Below are positions 28,112-32,439 of a stretch of 32,439 bases of DNA, piece after piece; position 1 is the first letter of the stretch; every line of letters begins with the position of its first letter. Below the pieces are notes generated by a model. It ran no database searches. It saw only the letters and a list, made by a program, of their open reading frames with translations, and had not been told where the DNA came from. The stretch is from NCBI GenBank assembly GCA_029782025.1, contig JAKOVR010000205.1, forward strand, positions 1 through 32,439, given 5' to 3'. The position numbers were made by a program, and so were the translations under genes. This stretch comes from Actinomycetes bacterium (GTDB taxonomy: Bacteria > Actinomycetota > Acidimicrobiia > Acidimicrobiales > Acidimicrobilacustridaceae).

Positions 28112-29686
28112 ATGGCCACGCGGGTGTTCGAGGGACGGCGGGGCCGGGTCGTGGTCACCACCCGGGCCCGGCCCGGGGCCCTGACCGTGCGGATCGCCGG
28201 TCACTCGGACCGGCACGGCACCGTCCACGACCAGACCTATCGGCTGGTGGGCACCGGCCCGGCGGACGGTGCCGCCGGTGACCGGGACGGCCCGGCGCCG
28301 GGCCTCCACCTCGTGGTGCCGCCGCGCGGCCGGCTCATCGACCTGCGGGGCCATCCCGGCGCGCTGGAGGTGGCGGCCGAGGATGCCGTGCAGGTGCTGG
28401 AGCCGGCCCGCCGCGCCGCTGCCCTGGCCGACGTTGGCCGGGCGGTGCTGGCCGAGGTCACGGCCGCGGCCGGCCGGTGCGGGATCGCCCTACCGGAGCA
28501 CCCCGCCGCGGTGGGCGTGGCCGGCGTCGTCGGCGCCGCCGGGCTGCCCATGCTTCGGGCCGCCCTCGACGCCGGGGCCGGCCCGCTGGCGACGGTGCCC
28601 CGTTGGGCCGTGGAGCCACTGGCGGCGCCCACCGCGCGCGCCGCGATGCTGCAGGCGGCCGGGCGGGCCGGCACCAGCCGCCGCTCCATCGCCGCCCTCG
28701 CCGCCGCCCTCGTCCCGGGCGTGGCTGGCGACGGCGAGCCGGAACCCGTCGTCGAGGCGTGGCAGGGGACCGACCGGCGCGGCGCAGTGGCGCTGTTCCC
28801 CCTGGCGCTCGTCCTCATGGCCCGGGACGTGCTCGACCCCGACCGCCTGGCCCGGGTGTTGGCGCCGGGCCTCGCCGCGTCACCGCCCGGCAGCTGGCCC
28901 ACGGTCGACGAGGTCGAGCTGGCCCGACGCTGGCTGCCGCGGTGGGGGGCGGCCCGGGCCACCACGGTGCTACGCGACGCGGCCACGCGGCCCGACGGGC
29001 CGATCCTCCTGGCCGACACGGTGCTGCTCCACCGGGCGGTGGTGCTGGCCGGCGTGGTGCCGACCGACATCGGACGCCTGGCCTCGCGCCTCGGCCCCCT
29101 CCACGACCAGTTGCTGGCCCATCTCCCGGCCGACCCGGTGACGCCGGCCGACGGGCCCGCCGCCCTCCGTGGTACGACGCTGCACGACCGGCCGCGCCCG
29201 GCCCACCACGCCCCGGCTCGCCGTGCCCCGGCCGGCCGCGGCCCAGAGCGGCCGCCCCTCCTGCCGCCACCGGCCCGGGTGGCGGCGCCGTTGCCCCCCG
29301 CCCCCGAGGAGCCCGACATCGCCCTCGACGGCGCCACGCCGTTGCGCTTCCCGGCCGAGATCCTTCGGCTGCACGGCCGGACCGTCGGATCACTGCGGAT
29401 CGTGGTGCCCCGCACGGCCTTCGACCTGCGCCACTGGGGGCGGTCGCTCGGCAACTGCATCGGGCTCTACGCCGGACGCGCCGCCGCCGGGGCCACCTGG
29501 CTGCTCGGGGTGGAGCGGGAGGGTCGGCTCCACTACGCCGTGGAGATCCACCCGGACCGGTGGGTGCGCCAGTTCGTGGGGCCACGCAATGCGCCACCGG
29601 ACGTGGCGGAGGGGGCGGCGGTGCTCGACATCCTCGTCGACGAGGGCGTGATCCCTCGCCGGGCCGCGGTGCTGCCCCAGCGGTAG
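28112..29686 (+). CDS. PcfJ-like domain protein
   Basis: A 524-residue predicted cytoplasmic protein. The C-terminal 100 residues carry a PcfJ-type domain: RTAFDLRHWGRSLGNCIGLY (Asn-Cys near residue 447), GATWLLGVEREG, LHYAVEIHPDRWVRQFVGPRN. PcfJ is encoded on the enterococcal conjugative plasmid pCF10, and its domain is scattered in plasmids, phages and chromosomes without a known activity. The first 340 residues are an Ala-rich helical region after a short beta part, with no motif I know, and a Pro/Arg-rich linker (about 345-415) joins the two. No plasmid or transfer genes surround it. Base composition is like its neighbours. Confidence 0.7.
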   Translation: MATRVFEGRRGRVVVTTRARPGALTVRIAGHSDRHGTVHDQTYRLVGTGPADGAAGDRDGPAPGLHLVVPPRGRLIDLRGHPGALEVAAEDAVQVLEPARRAAALADVGRAVLAEVTAAAGRCGIALPEHPAAVGVAGVVGAAGLPMLRAALDAGAGPLATVPRWAVEPLAAPTARAAMLQAAGRAGTSRRSIAALAAALVPGVAGDGEPEPVVEAWQGTDRRGAVALFPLALVLMARDVLDPDRLARVLAPGLAASPPGSWPTVDEVELARRWLPRWGAARATTVLRDAATRPDGPILLADTVLLHRAVVLAGVVPTDIGRLASRLGPLHDQLLAHLPADPVTPADGPAALRGTTLHDRPRPAHHAPARRAPAGRGPERPPLLPPPARVAAPLPPAPEEPDIALDGATPLRFPAEILRLHGRTVGSLRIVVPRTAFDLRHWGRSLGNCIGLYAGRAAAGATWLLGVEREGRLHYAVEIHPDRWVRQFVGPRNAPPDVAEGAAVLDILVDEGVIPRRAAVLPQR

Positions 29687-29714
29687 GGCCGGTCCCGGGA
29701 AGGCGGCCCGGGGG

Positions 29715-30209
29715 TCAGTGGGAGGCGAGCCAGCGGTCGCCGCAGGCGAACTCGTCGCGCATCTGCTGCTCGATGTTGCCCTTGGCGAAGTTGGAGATCT
29801 TGCCGCCGATGAGGGGCACGTTGACCTTCACGTCGGTGGTGACGGTGTACTTGGTCTTGCCGTCGGCCGTGGGCTCGATGCGGGTGGTGCCGTGGACATC
29901 GATCGGTGCGCCCTTGGCGTCGGCGGTGAACGTGCCGCCGTAAGTGCCGTCGCCGTTGTCCTTCCAGATATCGGTGGAGACGACGGTGTTGGTGGGCTTC
30001 AGCACCTTCTTGGCGAACGACGGCAGGTCGACGGTGACCTCCCGGGCGATCACCAGCCGCAACCCGGCGTCGTCGACCTCACAGGTGCGGACGTCGATGT
30101 TGCGGTGTCCCATCGACTCGAACTTGGCGATGTGGGAGGCCTGGTCGGTGAACATGGCCCACACCTTCTCGATGGGGGCGTCGAACACGTGGGTCTCGGA
30201 GAACTCCAT
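29715..30209 (-). CDS. DUF2505 family protein (START/SRPBCC-like)
   Basis: A 164-residue protein with the SRPBCC helix-grip pattern: MEFSETHVFDAPIEKVWAMF at the start and a C-terminal long helix (NFAKGNIEQQMRDEFACG). The body matches DUF2505, an actinobacterial family of putative lipid- or small-molecule-binding proteins, for example the central strand run VDLPSFAKKVLKPTN. Ligand unknown. TACGCT lies 7 nt before the ATG at 30209. Confidence 0.82.
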   Translation of the reverse strand: MEFSETHVFDAPIEKVWAMFTDQASHIAKFESMGHRNIDVRTCEVDDAGLRLVIAREVTVDLPSFAKKVLKPTNTVVSTDIWKDNGDGTYGGTFTADAKGAPIDVHGTTRIEPTADGKTKYTVTTDVKVNVPLIGGKISNFAKGNIEQQMRDEFACGDRWLASH

Positions 30210-30216
30210 GGGCGGC

Positions 30217-30222
30217 AGCGTA
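30217..30222 (-). promoter_or_regulatory. Putative -10 box of the DUF2505 gene
   Basis: TACGCT, 7 nt before the ATG at 30209, in the 48-nt gap after the wall-protein gene. Confidence 0.4.
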
Positions 30223-30257
30223 CCCGTCCTCGGCGGGGCGGGCCGCGGCCCCGGGGA

Positions 30258-31655
30258 TCAGCGGGGTGGGGGGCGAAGGTGTCGGCCGGCACCCACGAGC
30301 GCGCCGCCAGCGAGGAGCAGGCCGGCGGCCAGGAGGAGGGTGCCGCGAATCTGGGCGCCGGTGCGGGGCAGCAGGCCGGTGGTCGGACCTCCCGGAGCGG
30401 CCGGCGGGGGAGGGCTGGGGGCAGGAGGGCTGGTGGCCGGCGGGGGTGAGGTGGTGGGTGGGCTGGTGCTGGGAGGGGCGGTGGTGGACGGCGTGGTGGT
30501 GGGTGGGGCGGTGGTGGATGGGGCCGACTGCGGGGGCAGCGTGGGCGGCACGGTGCCGGGAGGACGAGCGGTCGTGGTCGTGGTGGTGGGGGGACGGGTG
30601 GTCGTGGTGGTGGGGGGACGGGTCGTCGTCGTAGGGGCGCGCGTCGTCGTGGTGGGGGGTGCGGTGGTCGTGGTGGAGGGGAGGCGCGTCGTGGTGGTGG
30701 TGGTGGCGAGGCGCGTGGTCGTGGTGGTGAGCGGTCGGGTGGTGGGTGGTGTGGTGGTGGGTGGTGTGGTGGTGGCCGGCGGCGCGAGGGCGAGGTGGGC
30801 GGCCACGCGGGTGAGCGCGGGCTGGGCGATCCGCTGGGCCCGGGCGCCGGTGGGCGCCAAGACGTGCAGCGTGGGATCGGCGGCGGTGGCGGTGGCGTCG
30901 AAGCTCAGGGCGACGGCCCCGGCGGTGTAGCCCACGGCGGCGGTGCCGTCGGTGCCCGTCCGGGCGAGGGTGGCGGCCAAGGTGGCCCCGGTGGCGCTCA
31001 CCTCGATCACGGCGTCGGGGATGGGGATGCCGCCGGCATCGGTGAGGCGGAGTCGGAGGGTGCCCCCGGAGGGGGCCGGCGCCACCTCGAGATGGAGGAC
31101 GAGGGGCGCCCGGAGGGCGCGGTGGGCGAGCGCGTCGGCCTTCGTCCTCCTGGCCCGGGCCAGGACCGCGGCCTCGTCACCCCCGAACCCGCCCAGGTTG
31201 GCCACGGTCAGCCGGTCGACGTCGAGCCGACCGAACGGGTACGTGGCGCCCATGAGGTCGTGCAGCACGAGCATCGTGGCCGCCGCCCCAATGCGGTCGG
31301 CGAAGAGGTTCGACGTGACCGCCCAGGCCATGGCCGCCTTGGTGGCCGGGGCGGCGTCGGCGATGTCGACCGGGCGGTAGCCGAAGGCGGCGTCGGGGGC
31401 GGCGATCCCGTGATCGATGCACCAGCCCCAGCCGAGCCCTCCGAGCCCGTAGCTCCCGTACCAGCTCGTCCACCCGAGGACGGTGGCGGAGTAGCCCGAT
31501 CCGTGGACGACCTGGGCGAGAGCCGGCTCGGCCGCACCCCCACCGGCGCCAGCGGCCGCCCCGGTGAGCCCGAGGAACACGACGGCGGCGAGCAGGCGGG
31601 CCGCCCGCCGGAGCGGGCGTCCAGTCAGGTTGATCGAAAACCATCGAAGAGGCAT
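30258..31655 (-). CDS. LPxTG-type cell-wall-anchored protein with Thr-rich stalk
   Basis: A 465-residue exported protein. It has a basic N-terminus and signal helix (LLAAVVFLGLTGAAAGAG). A folded domain of about 130 residues contains a single notable Cys (WGWCIDHGIAAPD) and MLVLHDLMGATYPFGRLDVD. An Ig-like beta domain follows (RLRLTDAGGIPIPDAVIEV), then a roughly 130-residue Thr/Pro stalk, and the sorting signal LLPRTG followed by a hydrophobic helix and GRHLRPPPR. A sortase should therefore cleave it and attach it to peptidoglycan; none is encoded here. The WCIDHG segment faintly recalls thioester adhesin domains, but I see no matching Gln motif. The stalk is encoded by low-complexity GTGGT repeats (about 30440-30790). 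Confidence 0.8.
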   Translation of the reverse strand: MPLRWFSINLTGRPLRRAARLLAAVVFLGLTGAAAGAGGGAAEPALAQVVHGSGYSATVLGWTSWYGSYGLGGLGWGWCIDHGIAAPDAAFGYRPVDIADAAPATKAAMAWAVTSNLFADRIGAAATMLVLHDLMGATYPFGRLDVDRLTVANLGGFGGDEAAVLARARRTKADALAHRALRAPLVLHLEVAPAPSGGTLRLRLTDAGGIPIPDAVIEVSATGATLAATLARTGTDGTAAVGYTAGAVALSFDATATAADPTLHVLAPTGARAQRIAQPALTRVAAHLALAPPATTTPPTTTPPTTRPLTTTTTRLATTTTTTRLPSTTTTAPPTTTTRAPTTTTRPPTTTTTRPPTTTTTTARPPGTVPPTLPPQSAPSTTAPPTTTPSTTAPPSTSPPTTSPPPATSPPAPSPPPPAAPGGPTTGLLPRTGAQIRGTLLLAAGLLLAGGALVGAGRHLRPPPR

Positions 31656-31661
31656 GACATG

Positions 31662-31714
31662 ACCCTGGCAGCGCCCGGGGTCCGTGTCAAGTCATGATGT
31701 TTCAATTTGTTTCA
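31662..31714 (-). promoter_or_regulatory. Promoter of the wall-anchored protein with upstream direct repeats
   Basis: On the minus strand: TTGACA at 31690-31685 (perfect -35), 17-nt spacer, CAGGGT at 31667-31662 (-10 one base off TAGGGT), 6 nt, then the ATG at 31655. Just upstream are two TGAAACA repeats at 31714-31708 and 31704-31698, exactly 10 bp apart. Same-face tandem sites next to a weak -10 suggest an activator. The regulator is unknown. Confidence 0.55.
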
Positions 31715-31758
31715 TGGCAGGACGCGCATCTCGGCGCTGCCCGGGTGGTGGACGGGGG

Positions 31759-32241
31759 TCAGGCGGGATCGCGCGGGCGCACCGAGTACACGAGCGATCC
31801 GCGGGCGACCGGGGTCCCGTCGTCGGCGCAGACCGCGGCTTCACAGAACGCCACCCGGCGGCCCCGCCGCGTGACCCAACCCTCGGCCACGGCGTCCTGG
31901 CCCCGGACGGCACCGAGGAAGCGCACCTCCATCGACAGGGTGAGCAGGCCCGGCATCGCGTCGTGGGCGGCGCCGATGGCCGGCACGACCACCGTGTCGA
32001 TCAGGGTGGCCAGGGCGCCCCCGTGCACAACCCCCTCGGGCTGGTCGAGCTCGGGCCGGTAGGGCAGCCGCATGCGGCAGTAGCCGACGCGGATCTCCTC
32101 GACCGCGAGGCCCATGAAGGACGGGAAGGTGGGTCGGTCCCAGGTGCCGAAGCGGGCCCACATCGCCGCCCGGTCGGCCGGGAGCGCCGGGAACTGCCGC
32201 GGGTCGGGGCGGAGGAAGGCGTCGGTGGGTTCGGCAGGCAT
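31759..32241 (-). CDS. PaaI-type hot-dog thioesterase
   Basis: A 160-residue acyl-CoA thioesterase-like protein. The hot-dog signature is PEGVVHGGALATLIDTVVVPA (with the HGG loop near residues 73-76), followed by LLTLSMEVRFLGAVRGQD and a typical closing strand. PaaI-like enzymes hydrolyse acyl- or aryl-CoA thioesters in the cytoplasm. AGGAG lies 6 nt before the ATG at 32241, and this Shine-Dalgarno is only a few bases after the transposase stop codon at 32256. Confidence 0.85.
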   Translation of the reverse strand: MPAEPTDAFLRPDPRQFPALPADRAAMWARFGTWDRPTFPSFMGLAVEEIRVGYCRMRLPYRPELDQPEGVVHGGALATLIDTVVVPAIGAAHDAMPGLLTLSMEVRFLGAVRGQDAVAEGWVTRRGRRVAFCEAAVCADDGTPVARGSLVYSVRPRDPA

Positions 32242-32255
32242 GCTTTGCTCCTATG

Positions 32256-32439
32256 TCAAGCGGCCTCGGCGAGCGGGGTCGCTGAGGCTGCGGGTTGGGT
32301 GTCTGCGAGCAGGGAGCGGTAGACGACGTCGGAGAGGCGTCGCTTGAGGGCTCGCAGCGCTTCGGTCTTGGTGTTGCCGTTGGCGATGCGTCGTTCGAGG
32401 TAGGCGTGGGCGTCGTCGTGGCAGCGCATCTGGGTGATG
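32256..32439 (-). mobile_element. IS110-family transposase, C-terminal end (runs off window)
   Basis: An open minus-strand frame entering from the right edge and ending in TGA at 32258-32256. The visible 60 residues (MRCHDDAHAYLERRIANGN, then KTEALRALKRRLSDVVYRSLL and an Ala-rich end) match the C-terminal tail of IS110-family DEDD transposases (Tyr, Arg-Arg, then Lys-x-x-Glu-Ala-x-Arg-x-Leu-Lys-Arg). IS110 elements use a bridge RNA and lack terminal inverted repeats. The element's end must lie in or near 32242-32255, or past the thioesterase start. Whether the transposase is intact cannot be seen. Confidence 0.75.

Noticed and set aside
30440..30790. GTGGT-rich tandem tract as an independent repeat element
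   Set aside because: It simply encodes the Thr/Pro stalk of the wall-anchored protein in ACC/ACG codons.
32254..32259. TTGACA at the transposase stop as an outward -35 driving the thioesterase gene
   Set aside because: No -10 at 16-18 nt; the expected position falls inside the thioesterase coding sequence and reads TGCCGA.

Overview
This is a very GC-rich chromosomal window from an actinobacterium. Acidimicrobiia (Iamia-like) is my best guess. The reasons are the strong G/C bias at third codon positions, an F420-biosynthesis guanylyltransferase (fbiD) beside gpsA, secreted proteins with the RLLDTR/VRVYDSR-type domain, an LPxTG-anchored protein, and many apparently leaderless genes in which a TANNNT box lies about 6-7 nt before ATG or GTG. 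The placement rests on remembered family distributions, not on a search. I found no rRNA, tRNA or CRISPR array.

Layout. Positions 1-4019 (minus strand) hold the start of a secreted protein (cut by the window edge), then, read in transcription order from 4019 downward, a Thr-rich lipoprotein and a tightly coupled run fbiD > PIG-L deacetylase > AlkD-like DNA glycosylase > 79-aa unknown, each pair overlapping by 4 nt. Positions 4112-8801 (plus) carry gpsA, a 584-aa protein of unknown function and a class III adenylate cyclase with an Ad_Cy_reg-like N-terminus and a long charged coiled-coil tail. Positions 8821-16041 (minus) carry a secreted repeat protein, a two-TM protein, lysS, and an acyltransferase > nicotinamidase > alpha-hydroxy-acid dehydrogenase run. 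Positions 16108-16877 (plus) hold an RpiB-like isomerase and a GYD protein. Positions 16941-18052 (minus) hold a small unknown protein and an OsmC protein. Positions 18175-21639 (plus) hold an orphan family-5 substrate-binding lipoprotein, overlapped by a SelD homologue lacking the catalytic Cys/Lys, then RNase HII.

Positions 21640-22740 look like an accessory patch. It contains a 48-nt near-perfect hairpin and an AbrB-type antitoxin with a divergent PIN-like partner. A 9-bp inverted repeat over the promoter looks like their autoregulatory operator. After it come a dienelactone hydrolase, a zinc-ribbon/receiver protein, a cysteine-desulfurase-like enzyme overlapped by an SGNH lipoprotein, an LtrA membrane protein, a chromosomal PcfJ-domain protein, a DUF2505 protein, an LPxTG-anchored wall protein and a PaaI-type thioesterase. 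The window ends in the C-terminus of an IS110-family transposase.

The strongest leads are the toxin-antitoxin-like pair with its operator, the catalytically stripped SelD homologue, the PcfJ-domain protein, the zinc-ribbon/receiver fusion and the pervasive leaderless promoter layout. All functional calls come from reading motifs by eye; no database search was run.
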